From JAYWGN01 sp043778255 (GTDB taxonomy: Bacteria; Bacteroidota; Bacteroidia; Chitinophagales; Chitinophagaceae): DNA of 64,000 bases. Numbering within the stretch: position 1 is the stretch's first letter; each line of letters starts with the position of its first letter. A program made the translations under genes and the position numbers. The DNA lies in NCBI GenBank assembly GCA_043778255.1, contig JAYWGN010000046.1, positions 110,961-174,960 on the forward strand, in the 5' to 3' direction. Positions 26,677-34,694 of the stretch are shown piece after piece. Below the pieces are notes generated by a model. The model was not told where the DNA came from. It did not search any database and worked only from the letters and a program-made list of their open reading frames with translations.

Positions 26677-27051
26677 TTACTTTTTGTTTGAAAATTGGGA
26701 TAAAAATTTAACGGCTTTATTTTTTAAAATATTTCCGTTATTAGATATAGTATTAGCTATAGCAAACTCAACTACACCGCCTAGTATTTTCTTTAAAAAT
26801 CCACCAGAGCTACCAACAATCAATTTTTTGGTAGCTAAGCCAGCCCCAATACCAATTGAAGAGTTAATAATGTCATCTTTAATTGTGGTGCTACCTACCA
26901 AATTTTTAAGGCCACTTTTTATAATATTTAACGGCTTAAAGCTTTCAATGGTCGTTTTGTAGCAAGTTATAACATCTAATTCTTTTTGGTCTAATTTTTC
27001 ATTTAATGCTGCAATAGCATTGGTTAAATCAGTAGCTGCATTTTGTTTCAT
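26677..27051 (-). CDS. Hypothetical protein of YtxH/holin operon
   Basis: The 124 aa protein begins with a predicted helix (residues 1-35), then has a Gly/Ile-rich stretch (SSIGIGAGLATKKLIVG and GGFLKKILGGVVEFAI) that could dip into the membrane. I do not recognise the family. It is 6 bp after the holin-like gene and is the last of three genes in the unit starting at 27709. By context it is part of an envelope-stress set. Confidence 0.6.
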   Translation of the reverse strand: MKQNAATDLTNAIAALNEKLDQKELDVITCYKTTIESFKPLNIIKSGLKNLVGSTTIKDDIINSSIGIGAGLATKKLIVGSSGGFLKKILGGVVEFAIANTISNNGNILKNKAVKFLSQFSNKK

Positions 27052-27057
27052 AATTGG

Positions 27058-27408
27058 TTAGTTTATAAGTTTTTTAATTATAAGATCAGTAAGGGGCTTT
27101 TTTATAAATACATTACGACCAACAAAGGCAATAAGAGCAAGTACTAAATAAAAACCTGCAATTACAAAAAAACCATAATACATTTTACCCAATAAATCAC
27201 CAACCCAAAATGCAGCTCCAATATTAAGAAATAATAAAGAAGTTAAAACAAATATTAACAAAAAAGTACGCCAAGTTGCAGATGCTACAACTTTAGAAAA
27301 CTTTGCAATTGATTCTAATTTAATAAGTTCAATGTAGGTTTTAGCATAATCTTTAACCTTAAGCATCAATTGTTCTATATTTGATTCTTGTTCCATAATA
27401 AATTTCAA
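27058..27408 (-). CDS. Phage-holin-superfamily (Holin-X-like) membrane protein
   Basis: The 116 aa protein has an N-terminal amphipathic helix and two membrane helices (about 47-70 and 76-98), in the arrangement of the chromosomal holin_3_6 family often found next to YtxH genes. There are no phage genes nearby, so this is not a lysis cassette. It sits between the YtxH gene (22 bp) and the unknown gene (6 bp). Confidence 0.65.
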   Translation of the reverse strand: MKFIMEQESNIEQLMLKVKDYAKTYIELIKLESIAKFSKVVASATWRTFLLIFVLTSLLFLNIGAAFWVGDLLGKMYYGFFVIAGFYLVLALIAFVGRNVFIKKPLTDLIIKKLIN

Positions 27409-27430
27409 TTTTAATTTGGTCTTTTAAATG

Positions 27431-27709
27431 TTAGGCTATTGCATCTCTCAAATTATCTAATTTGTTTGCTGCCTTAGCTTTAGTATCGTCTATCAACTCT
27501 TCACCATCTTCTTTTACGTCTTCTATGCTATGGGATACGCTGTCGATAAAATCATTGAATTTAGTTTTTAAATTCGAGGTTAAATCTTTACTTTTTTGCG
27601 ATATTTTTTTTCTTGTATCCGATCCTTTTTCTGGTGCTAATAATACACCAATAATAACACCTGCTGCTGCACCTAATAGTACACTAGGTAATACTTGACT
27701 TTTGCTCAT
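27431..27709 (-). CDS. YtxH-domain protein
   Basis: The 92 aa protein has the YtxH layout: a Gly-rich membrane helix (VLLGAAAGVIIGVLLAPEKG, residues 10-29) ending in the signature LLAPEKGSDTRKKI, then a charged coiled-coil tail. Family members are induced by general stress in many bacteria; the molecular role is unknown. It is the first gene of a three-gene unit. A -24/-12 promoter candidate lies 52 bp upstream. Confidence 0.85.
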   Translation of the reverse strand: MSKSQVLPSVLLGAAAGVIIGVLLAPEKGSDTRKKISQKSKDLTSNLKTKFNDFIDSVSHSIEDVKEDGEELIDDTKAKAANKLDNLRDAIA

Positions 27710-27760
27710 AATTTTAAGTTTTAAGTTTTTTTTTATAATAAGATTACTGTTGATACAATT

Positions 27761-27775
27761 CCAAAAATGTTGCCA
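27761..27775 (-). promoter_or_regulatory. Sigma-54-like -24/-12 element upstream of ytxH operon
   Basis: On the minus strand the sequence is TGGCA-N6-TTGG. The consensus is TGGCA-N6-TTGC, so only the last base differs. It ends 52 bp before the YtxH start codon. Confidence 0.4.
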
Positions 27776-27974
27776 TTTTATAATAGGCTTATTTTATGTG
27801 TACATAACTGTTATTTGCCTTGCACACAATATTTAAGCAATGCTATTTGATTATAATTTTCTACATATTGTGGAATAGTCATTTGCTGTAGCCTATATTT
27901 ACACAATAGCATTTTTGTGAAACAGAAAAAAAATGTACCCACTTACCTAATTTTAAACACTCCAATATATATTT

Positions 27975-28433
27975 ATGAAAAATTCAAATACAGCATTCAG
28001 TAAATTTTTTGATGGATTTTCAAGCAAAGTAACCAAAGCTACTGGCAGCTCGGGTGCATTTGTACTGGCTTTTTTAATTATAATTACATGGATTATTACA
28101 GGGCCTTTTTTTCACTTTTCCGATACTTGGCAGTTGGTAATTAATACCGGTACTACTATTATAACTTTTCTAATGGTATTTGTAATACAGCAGTCGCAAA
28201 ACAAAGATACTATGGCCTTACACCTCAAACTTAACGAACTAATAGCAGCTACCAAAGGGGCAAGTAACAGACTTATTGATATTGAGGATTTGACGGATAA
28301 AGAATTAAAAGCGTTAAAATTATTTTATGTAAAGCTTTCGCAATTATCCGAAAAAGAAAATGATTTATTTTCAACTCACTCACTAGATGAGGCATCTAAA
28401 AAACATAAAACAAAATTACCTATAACACCCTAA
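27975..28433 (+). CDS. Low-affinity iron permease family protein
   Basis: The 152 aa protein has two membrane helices (about 27-45 and 52-72) followed by a cytoplasmic helix, with the conserved WIITGPFFHFSDTWQLVINT and ITFLMVFVIQQSQNKDT blocks. This family is named for yeast Fet4-like transporters, but the bacterial proteins are too short to be a full transporter and their function is unproven. It stands alone, followed by a terminator. Confidence 0.8.
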   Translation: MKNSNTAFSKFFDGFSSKVTKATGSSGAFVLAFLIIITWIITGPFFHFSDTWQLVINTGTTIITFLMVFVIQQSQNKDTMALHLKLNELIAATKGASNRLIDIEDLTDKELKALKLFYVKLSQLSEKENDLFSTHSLDEASKKHKTKLPITP

Positions 28434-28465
28434 ATTATATAAGGTATTATATTGTTTGATGCTAC

Positions 28466-28494
28466 AAAAAAAGCCACTTTTCAGTGGCATTTTG
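28466..28494. terminator. Bidirectional intrinsic terminator
   Basis: GCCAC (28473-28477) and GTGGC (28484-28488) form a hairpin flanked by an A6 tract and a T-rich tail, between the convergent iron-permease-like and DUF2383 genes. Confidence 0.75.
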
Positions 28495-28544
28495 TTTATT
28501 CTGTTTGCTTTGTATGTCTATTTTTTTGATTAGTTATTTTCTCA

Positions 28545-29015
28545 TTAAGCATTCGCTGCTTTATGCAAATCAGTATATTTCTTAATAATAGTTTGGTCAG
28601 TTTGTAGGCTGTCTTTTTGAGCTAATATTAATATGCGTAATGTTGCACTTATTTCTGCATCCGAAGCTAAGGCTTCATCATAAGCACTCTGTGCTGCACT
28701 TTCACCAAACTCACATGAGGTGAGTATGGCTTGCCTGTCGTTGGTAGCAAAGGCTTTTTTAATATCCATCCATACCCTATATACTTTGCCTCGGTTAGTA
28801 GTACCTTCTGCTGGTTCGCCGCCAAGTTTGTTTACCTCTTCTGCTAATTCAGCCGCATACTTCTTACTGTTACTAGCCATTGTTGCAAATATTGCTTTGA
28901 GGTCAATATCTACATCTTGGGTTTGTTCTATAGCCTTGTCATAACCAACTACTCTGTCGTGATTAATTTCAATTAAATCATTTAGTACTTCAATTAATGT
29001 TGTTTGATTTTCCAT
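28545..29015 (-). CDS. DUF2383/PA2169-type ferritin-like four-helix protein
   Basis: The 156 aa protein is all-alpha and matches the PA2169/DUF2383 family: LIEINHDRVVGYDKAIE in helix 1, KYAAELAEEVNKLGGEPAEG between helices 2 and 3, then SCEFGESAAQSAYDEAL. The fold is ferritin-like, but I do not see a clear di-iron ligand set. These proteins usually appear among stress-induced genes. A -24/-12-like element lies 30 bp upstream. Confidence 0.82.
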   Translation of the reverse strand: MENQTTLIEVLNDLIEINHDRVVGYDKAIEQTQDVDIDLKAIFATMASNSKKYAAELAEEVNKLGGEPAEGTTNRGKVYRVWMDIKKAFATNDRQAILTSCEFGESAAQSAYDEALASDAEISATLRILILAQKDSLQTDQTIIKKYTDLHKAANA

Positions 29016-29044
29016 AATGTATAATTTGTTTTGTTAGTACAAAG

Positions 29045-29059
29045 CCAATAACTATGCCG
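29045..29059 (-). promoter_or_regulatory. Weak sigma-54-like element upstream of the DUF2383 gene
   Basis: The minus strand reads CGGCA-N6-TTGG, two bases away from TGGCA-N6-TTGC. The correct 10-base spacing between the two GG/GC centres and the position (30 bp before the ATG) are in its favour. Confidence 0.25.
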
Positions 29060-29316
29060 TGCCTAATTAACCTTACTGTTATGCTATTATCCATATTAAA
29101 TGCCTACAATTTTACTCAATTGAGCATAATTTTCTACAATTTTTTATACTTTATTTTATTTGGTTTAAATGTTAGAGTGAGTCCAATTTCTGATTTTGAA
29201 GCCAAACACATTTCTACAAAAAGAAACCTACAGCATCTCTAATAAAAACGTATATTTAATTTATCAAATAACCAAAATGGCTACAAATCTTTTTTAGTAA
29301 ATAGAGTAATAAATAT

Positions 29317-30696
29317 ATGAAAACAACATCGGAAAATAGAATAATTTACGGGTTTGTAACTGCCTTGATATTACTACTCATTTCATTTGTAATAGGTATA
29401 TATGTATATAGGCAAATGAAACACGAAACCGAGCTAGTAATACATAGCAACAATGTGCTTAACCATATAGAGGTACTCATATCCGATGTAAAAGATGGTG
29501 AAACCGGTATGCGAGGATACTTTGCTGCAAAGGATTCCATATTTTTAGAGCCATTTTATAACTCTCAGCAAAATTACCCTAACAGCTTAGCTAAACTTAA
29601 AGTATTAATAAGCGACAATAAAAGTCAGCTACAAATATTGGATAGTATGCAATATTATATACAACAAAAATATAAGGCTTTAAATTTTGTTCCCCTATCT
29701 GTTACTACTTATGGTTTTGTAATGACTGATACTTTAAAAAAACTATCATACATCTCCAAAAATTATATGGATAAAGTAAGATCAATTGCCGAGCAAATGA
29801 AGTATGAAGAGGTGAAAATATTAAACCAACGTAATGCTCAAATGCAATCATTTAGGTATGGTCTTAATTTTATTAATATTTCATCATTAATAATTGCCTT
29901 ATTGCTTTCGGCTTATACTATACTGGCATACCTAAAAGAGAACAAACAAAAACATAACTATAAACTTGATTTGGTAAAAAAAATTGATGATTTACGAATA
30001 GTAAATAATGAATTAATAACACTAAAACAAAACGAAAAGTTTGCAGCTACAGGGCGTATAGCCCGTACAATAGCACATGAAGTGCGAAACCCACTTACCA
30101 ATATTACATTAGCTGCCGAGCAGCTAAAAGATACTATTGATAGTAAAGACGATACCGATTTGTACTTTGATATGATAGCAAGAAATAGCAATAGAATAAA
30201 CCAATTAGTAAGTGAGTTGCTTAATGCAACAAAAAATATAGACCTCAAAAAAACAAAAGTTTCTGTAAACACTATACTAGATGCGGCAATGCTATTAGCC
30301 GAAGACAGAATAGCTTTGCACCACTTAAAAGTAGAAAAAAACTACTCCACTGATATATGTGATGTATTGGTTGATGTAGAGCAAATTAAAATTGCTTTAC
30401 TTAATATAATTGTAAATGCTATAGAAGCTATGCCAACTAACCAAGGTGTACTAGCACTAACTACAAGAGGGTACAAAGGCAAATGCCAAATAATTATAAG
30501 CGATAATGGTGAAGGTATACAGCCCGACAATGTGGTAAAATTATTTGAACCTTACTATACTAACAAAACAAAAGGTAATGGACTTGGGCTAACTAATACT
30601 CAAAATATTATACTTAACCATAAAGGTAATATTAGTGTACAAAGCGAGGTGAATAATGGTACTACATTTACCATTACTTTAGATTTTGCCGAGTAA
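29317..30696 (+). CDS. CHASE3-domain sensor histidine kinase
   Basis: The 459 aa inner-membrane kinase has a membrane helix (residues 10-29), a periplasmic CHASE3 domain (about 35-180) with the signature DVKDGETGMRGYFAAKD, and a second helix (about 183-205). A short coiled coil, a HisKA domain with phospho-acceptor H254 in IAHEVRNPL, and a HATPase domain with NIIVNAIEAMP (N box), DNGEGI and GNGLGLT follow. The NtrB-like H box and the NtrC-type regulator at 34695 in the same island suggest a cognate pair. The 3' end overlaps the convergent AI-2E gene by 23 bp. Confidence 0.92.
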   Translation: MKTTSENRIIYGFVTALILLLISFVIGIYVYRQMKHETELVIHSNNVLNHIEVLISDVKDGETGMRGYFAAKDSIFLEPFYNSQQNYPNSLAKLKVLISDNKSQLQILDSMQYYIQQKYKALNFVPLSVTTYGFVMTDTLKKLSYISKNYMDKVRSIAEQMKYEEVKILNQRNAQMQSFRYGLNFINISSLIIALLLSAYTILAYLKENKQKHNYKLDLVKKIDDLRIVNNELITLKQNEKFAATGRIARTIAHEVRNPLTNITLAAEQLKDTIDSKDDTDLYFDMIARNSNRINQLVSELLNATKNIDLKKTKVSVNTILDAAMLLAEDRIALHHLKVEKNYSTDICDVLVDVEQIKIALLNIIVNAIEAMPTNQGVLALTTRGYKGKCQIIISDNGEGIQPDNVVKLFEPYYTNKTKGNGLGLTNTQNIILNHKGNISVQSEVNNGTTFTITLDFAE

Positions 30697-31792
30697 GTTT
30701 CTTTTTCAATTTTAAAAAAGTACTAAACTTTTTTGGTATAGGTATTTCATCGCCAAGTAGCATACCCCAAGGTTGTAAGCCCTCTACAAGGTCAAATATT
30801 ACTTTGAGTATAGCCACAGCAGGTATAGATAAAAACATGCCCGAAATGCCAGCAAGTGAGCCTCCAATAAATACACCTATAATGGTTAGTAAAGCATTTA
30901 TTTTTACTTTGGAACTTACAACCTTAGGTGTTATAAAATTATTATCAACAAAATGTACTACAAATAATATAACGCCAACCCATACTACATCATATATATT
31001 AGTAGCAGTAGTAAGTGTAATAGCCATGCAAAGTACCGAGGCTATAAGTAGCCCAATATAGGGTATTACATTAAGTATTGCCGAAAGTAAGCCTAAAAAT
31101 ATGGCATACTTAATACCAATTATTAAAAAGCCAGTAGCATTAATTACAGCTACTATTGCCAACTCAATTAACAAGCCTGTCATATAATTTTGAACTATAC
31201 TTTTTGATTGGTATAGTACTTCTGTTACTTTTTGCTCATGCTTAGCATCAAATACATCCAAAAAAAATTGACGTATCATAACCCTATAATACAGTATTAA
31301 AAAGCTGTAAATGGGTAGTAATATTATAATAAATATTGTTTGTGTAGCACTAAGTATAGACTCTCCAAGGTACACTTCGCCACCATTCCTTATTTTTTCG
31401 GTAGCATTGTTTATAAGTTCAATTTGTTGATTTTTGCTAATACCAAATTTGTGTAACACAAACTCTTGTACTTGCACAAAGTGCAAATGTAATTGATTTT
31501 GTATGGCAGGTATATCATTAACAAAACTGCTAATTTGCGAACCCATAAAGTACACTACAAAAAATATAATTAATACCGATGTAACAAGGGCAATTGTAAT
31601 TGATAATATTTTTGGCACTCCATTTTTTTCGAAAAAACGTACAACAGGCAGTAATAGTACACTTAATAGAATGGCAAATGAAAGCGGCACAATAATATCT
31701 TTACCAATATATATTAACCAACCTATAAGGCATATTGACAGTAAGGTAAGGGCTACCTTATTAATATAAGTACCGTTAGGGTTTGCAACCAT
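30674..31792 (-). CDS. AI-2E-family transporter (PerM-like)
   Basis: The 372 aa integral membrane protein has about eight helices and the family blocks IVPLSFAILLSVLLLPVV, a large loop after helix 3, and the C-terminal GVFIGGSLAGISGMFLSIPAVAILKVI. Members include TqsA (autoinducer-2 export) and Na+/H+ antiporter-like proteins; the substrate here is unknown. It is 49 bp downstream of the lmo0937-like gene and may be co-transcribed from the -24/-12 promoter at 32030-32045. Confidence 0.88.
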   Translation of the reverse strand: MVANPNGTYINKVALTLLSICLIGWLIYIGKDIIVPLSFAILLSVLLLPVVRFFEKNGVPKILSITIALVTSVLIIFFVVYFMGSQISSFVNDIPAIQNQLHLHFVQVQEFVLHKFGISKNQQIELINNATEKIRNGGEVYLGESILSATQTIFIIILLPIYSFLILYYRVMIRQFFLDVFDAKHEQKVTEVLYQSKSIVQNYMTGLLIELAIVAVINATGFLIIGIKYAIFLGLLSAILNVIPYIGLLIASVLCMAITLTTATNIYDVVWVGVILFVVHFVDNNFITPKVVSSKVKINALLTIIGVFIGGSLAGISGMFLSIPAVAILKVIFDLVEGLQPWGMLLGDEIPIPKKFSTFLKLKKKLTRQNLK

Positions 31793-31841
31793 TAATTATA
31801 ATTTATTGGAGGTAAAAGTAAGTGAATACAAAATAAAAAAA

Positions 31842-31991
31842 TTAGGAATTGCCTCTAATAACCCTAAGCAGTACAGCTATAATTGCTATTACTAATAATA
31901 TGTGTATTACACCCGAAGCATGAAACCCCAAAAAGCCTACCGCCCAAGATATTACTAATATTACTGCCACTAGGTAAAGTAAGTTTCCCAT
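31842..31991 (-). CDS. lmo0937-family small membrane protein (49 aa)
   Basis: This short gene encodes MGNLLYLVAVILVISWAVGF, then a second hydrophobic helix (residues 28-42) and a basic tail. The two-helix layout with WAVGFLGFHASG between them matches the lmo0937/DUF5670 family of stress-associated peptides. The ATG at 31991 lies 39 bp after a perfect -24/-12 promoter sequence. Confidence 0.85.
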   Translation of the reverse strand: MGNLLYLVAVILVISWAVGFLGFHASGVIHILLVIAIIAVLLRVIRGNS

Positions 31992-32029
31992 AATTTTTTA
32001 TTTTTATTTGTTATTAATAGCAATTAAAT

Positions 32030-32045
32030 TGCAAACATTTTGCCA
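32030..32045 (-). promoter_or_regulatory. Sigma-54 -24/-12 promoter
   Basis: The minus strand reads TGGCA-AAATGT-TTGCA, a full match to the sigma-54 consensus with correct spacing. It lies 39 bp upstream of the lmo0937-like gene, which probably shares a transcript with the AI-2E gene. Confidence 0.65.
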
Positions 32046-32163
32046 TTATTTATTTACTTTTTTTATAGTGTGTTATTATACACTTTGTTAATTTTTTTTT
32101 GTTAAATGCATTTTACAAAAACAATATTTGTAGAAACAATTACTCAAACTGTGTATATAATAG

Positions 32164-32514
32164 CTACGCTATTTCATTTAATATGCCTCTAATGCTTTGT
32201 TTGTTAAATGGTTTGCCAATAAACATATCAGCACCTTTAACTAATGCTTTCCTTTTATTATCAATATCATCATGGGCGGTTATCATTATTATTTTTGCCT
32301 TTGGCAAAAGTATTTTTAAGTAAGGTATAAATTCAATACCTAAGCCATCGGGTAAGTGATTGTCAAGGAATATAAGGTCGGGCTCATACTGGCTCAATAT
32401 TAACTTGGCCGATGCAATATTATTTACATAATTGGTATTTATTTTTTCATATAATAGTATACTGCTCAATAAAAAGCAGATATCCAATTCATCATCAATT
32501 ATGAGTACTTTCAA
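32164..32514 (-). CDS. Single-domain response regulator
   Basis: The 116 aa protein is a bare receiver domain with acidic residues D7-D8, phospho-acceptor D51 (LIFLDNHLPDG), T79 in MITAHDD and K101 in IGKPF. It has no output domain, so it probably relays phosphate or acts by protein contact. A -24/-12-like sequence 44 bp upstream ties it to the sigma-54 regulon. Confidence 0.92.
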   Translation of the reverse strand: MKVLIIDDELDICFLLSSILLYEKINTNYVNNIASAKLILSQYEPDLIFLDNHLPDGLGIEFIPYLKILLPKAKIIMITAHDDIDNKRKALVKGADMFIGKPFNKQSIRGILNEIA

Positions 32515-32557
32515 AGTAATTGTTGTTTAATATTGTTTCTATATTATGTATAGTTAA

Positions 32558-32573
32558 TGCAAATGTGTAACCA
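32558..32573 (-). promoter_or_regulatory. Sigma-54-like element upstream of the response regulator
   Basis: The minus strand reads TGGTT-ACACAT-TTGCA. The -12 box is perfect, the -24 box has TGG, and GG and GC are 10 bases apart as required. Confidence 0.45.
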
Positions 32574-32767
32574 AATTATAATAAGCCTAATTTATTGGTT
32601 ATTATAGTAGTTAGTTGTATATATAATTCCACAAATTGTAGTGGTATATATACACTATTATTGGTAGTAAAGTAACACCAAGTATAATATTAAAATTATA
32701 CAATGCTTACTCAGGCTACATTGCATAATTGGCATATTTTTTTATTAAGTACTAACAAATATAAAAT

Positions 32768-33436
32768 ATGAAAACAATGAAAAACTTTAAAAGTATGCTA
32801 ACACTACTAGTAATAGCAACTATTGTAACAGCAGCTAATGCACAGTCACCAGCAACTACAACCGGCAAATTACAAACTACAATTGGCATTAAAGGTGGTG
32901 CCAATTTATCTAACTTATATGTTAATGATGTAAAGGATGAAAATGCAAAAATTGGTTTCCAGGCAGGTTTGTTTGTAAAAGCACCTATCACCAAATTTTT
33001 TTCTATTCAACCTGAGTTAATCTATTCTCAAAAGGGTTCGCAATTAGAATATAATAATTTGTTTGCAACGGGTACAGCAAAGTTTAACTTACATTATGTT
33101 GAGTTGCCTGTAATGGCTGTTATTAACTTAGGCAACCATTTTAACTTACAAGCTGGCCCATATATTGCCTACTTAGCTGGTGTTACTACACGTAACAAAG
33201 GTACAAGTGCAGGCCAGTATGATTTTGAAAAAAACGTAAGTAGAGATAATTTTGAAACCTTAGATTATGGTGTAGCAGGTGGTTTTGGTTTTGATGCCGA
33301 TAAAGTAGGTGTTGGTGTACGTTACAACTACGGTTTGCAAGAAGTTGGTAAAGAGCAAACAGTACTTGGACAGCCCTATCGATTTAACAATGGCAAAAAT
33401 TCTGTATTACAAGTGTATTTAACCTTAGGTTTATAA
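32768..33436 (+). CDS. PorT-like outer-membrane beta-barrel protein
   Basis: The signal peptide (residues 1-26) ends in AANAQ. The mature ~196 residues match the outer-membrane barrel family PorT/OMP_b-brl_2: GIKGGANLSNLYVND, IGFQAGLFVKAP, FSIQPELIYSQKGSQ and the C-terminal VLQVYLTLGL. Despite the PorT-like profile, most members are not T9SS parts. It stands alone between its own promoter region and a strong terminator. Confidence 0.85.
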   Translation: MKTMKNFKSMLTLLVIATIVTAANAQSPATTTGKLQTTIGIKGGANLSNLYVNDVKDENAKIGFQAGLFVKAPITKFFSIQPELIYSQKGSQLEYNNLFATGTAKFNLHYVELPVMAVINLGNHFNLQAGPYIAYLAGVTTRNKGTSAGQYDFEKNVSRDNFETLDYGVAGGFGFDADKVGVGVRYNYGLQEVGKEQTVLGQPYRFNNGKNSVLQVYLTLGL

Positions 33437-33490
33437 TAATATTGTGTTATACACTAACCTTTGTTGTGTTTTGTTTTTGAGTATAAGTTT

Positions 33491-33522
33491 GGGCTAATTA
33501 AGTTTAGCCCTAACTTTTTTTT
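33491..33522 (+). terminator. Intrinsic terminator
   Basis: GGGCTAA (33491-33497) pairs with TTAGCCC (33504-33510), followed by TAAC and a T8 tract. It ends the PorT-like transcript. Confidence 0.85.
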
Positions 33523-33544
33523 GCAATTAAAAAAATTATTTAAA

Positions 33545-33721
33545 ATGAAAAAAATTAACCTCTCCCTTTTTGCCTTAGCAATGTTAATAATAACCCTAAG
33601 CAGCTGTAGTGCCATTACTGGTATATTTAGTGCGGGTTTTAAGTTAGGTATAATTATAGCTGTTATAGTGGCTGTGTTGTTAGTAGTATTAGTATTTAAA
33701 GCCATTGGTGGCAAAAAATAA
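33545..33721 (+). CDS. Small membrane lipoprotein (58 aa)
   Basis: From the ATG at 33545 the product starts MKKINLSLFALAMLIITLSS and then has a Cys at residue 21, giving the lipobox LSSC. A Gly/Ile/Val membrane helix follows (residues 33-52), then GGKK. I chose this start rather than the upstream in-frame codon at 33461 because that one lies before the preceding terminator. It is 10 bp upstream of the BrkB gene and probably co-transcribed with it. Function unknown. Confidence 0.75.
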   Translation: MKKINLSLFALAMLIITLSSCSAITGIFSAGFKLGIIIAVIVAVLLVVLVFKAIGGKK

Positions 33722-33731
33722 ATAATTTCAA

Positions 33732-34667
33732 TTGGTACGTAAAAAAATTATTACCGTTTACAGTTTTATAAAAATTGTACTCTCCGAATTTGTAGCGGAT
33801 AACATTTTTAAGTATAGTGCTTCATTAGCTTACTATACTTTATTTTCGTTAGTTCCTATGCTGTTTATTATTATAACTGTTTGTAGTACATTGTTTGGTA
33901 GCGATGCAATACAAGGGCAACTATATTCGCAAATTAACGAATTGGTAGGTAACGATGCAGCATTGCAAATACAAGAAGCCATAAAAAACATTCATTTAAG
34001 TAACGATAGTTGGGGTACATCTGTATTAAGTATTGTTATATTGCTAATAGGTGCTACCGCAATATTTTCCGAAATACAAGACTCCTTAAATAAAATATGG
34101 GGACTTAAAATTAAAACAAAAAAAATATGGTGGAAGTTATTGGTAGATAGGTTTATCTCCTTTTCCTTAATAATTAGTGTAGGCTTTGTGCTAATGGTAT
34201 CATTGGCCATTAATAGTGTTGTAATGGTAGTAGGTACTAAACTAAGCTACTTATTATATGGGAGCAATACTTACTTATTGCCTATTATTCAAAATATAAT
34301 TTCGTTTGCTACTATCGTTTTTTTATTTGCAATTATATTTAAAACCTTGCCCGATGCTAAAATTAAATGGAGAGATGTAATATTTGGCGCCATTATAACG
34401 GCAATATTATTTACCATAGGTAAATTTGCAATTGGCTATTATTTGGGTACTACCAAAATAGCAAGTTTGTATGGTACAGCCGCCACAGTTATCATTATAT
34501 TGGTGTGGACGTACTACAGCTCCATAATATTATACCTTGGTGCAGTGTGTACTAAAGTGTATGCTAAGTTATATGGAGGCAAAATATTGCCAAATGAGTA
34601 TGCTACATTTATAAAGGTTGAGGAAATTGAGGTAAATAATATTAAGTTAAATGAAGTAACAAATTAG
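33732..34667 (+). CDS. YihY/BrkB-family membrane protein
   Basis: The 311 aa protein has about six membrane helices and the family blocks KYSASLAYYTLFSLVPML (residues 26-43), an amphipathic loop, TLPDAKIKWRDVIFGAIITA near residue 205 and WTYYSSIILYLGAVCTKVYA near 265. It was once annotated as RNase BN, but family members are inner-membrane proteins of unclear function. It begins with TTG, 10 bp after the small lipoprotein gene, and the NtrC-type gene follows 27 bp later. Confidence 0.88.
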   Translation: MVRKKIITVYSFIKIVLSEFVADNIFKYSASLAYYTLFSLVPMLFIIITVCSTLFGSDAIQGQLYSQINELVGNDAALQIQEAIKNIHLSNDSWGTSVLSIVILLIGATAIFSEIQDSLNKIWGLKIKTKKIWWKLLVDRFISFSLIISVGFVLMVSLAINSVVMVVGTKLSYLLYGSNTYLLPIIQNIISFATIVFLFAIIFKTLPDAKIKWRDVIFGAIITAILFTIGKFAIGYYLGTTKIASLYGTAATVIIILVWTYYSSIILYLGAVCTKVYAKLYGGKILPNEYATFIKVEEIEVNNIKLNEVTN

Positions 34668-34694
34668 TATTTTTATACTATTATAAACCTTAGT

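Noticed and set aside
27058..27408. Holin-like gene as evidence of a prophage
   Set aside because: It lies in a YtxH stress operon, and no endolysin, capsid, portal, terminase or integrase gene is nearby.
29054..29242. 62-codon hydrophobic open frame between the DUF2383 gene and the kinase gene
   Set aside because: It overlaps the promoter region of the DUF2383 gene, is very AT-rich, and matches nothing known.
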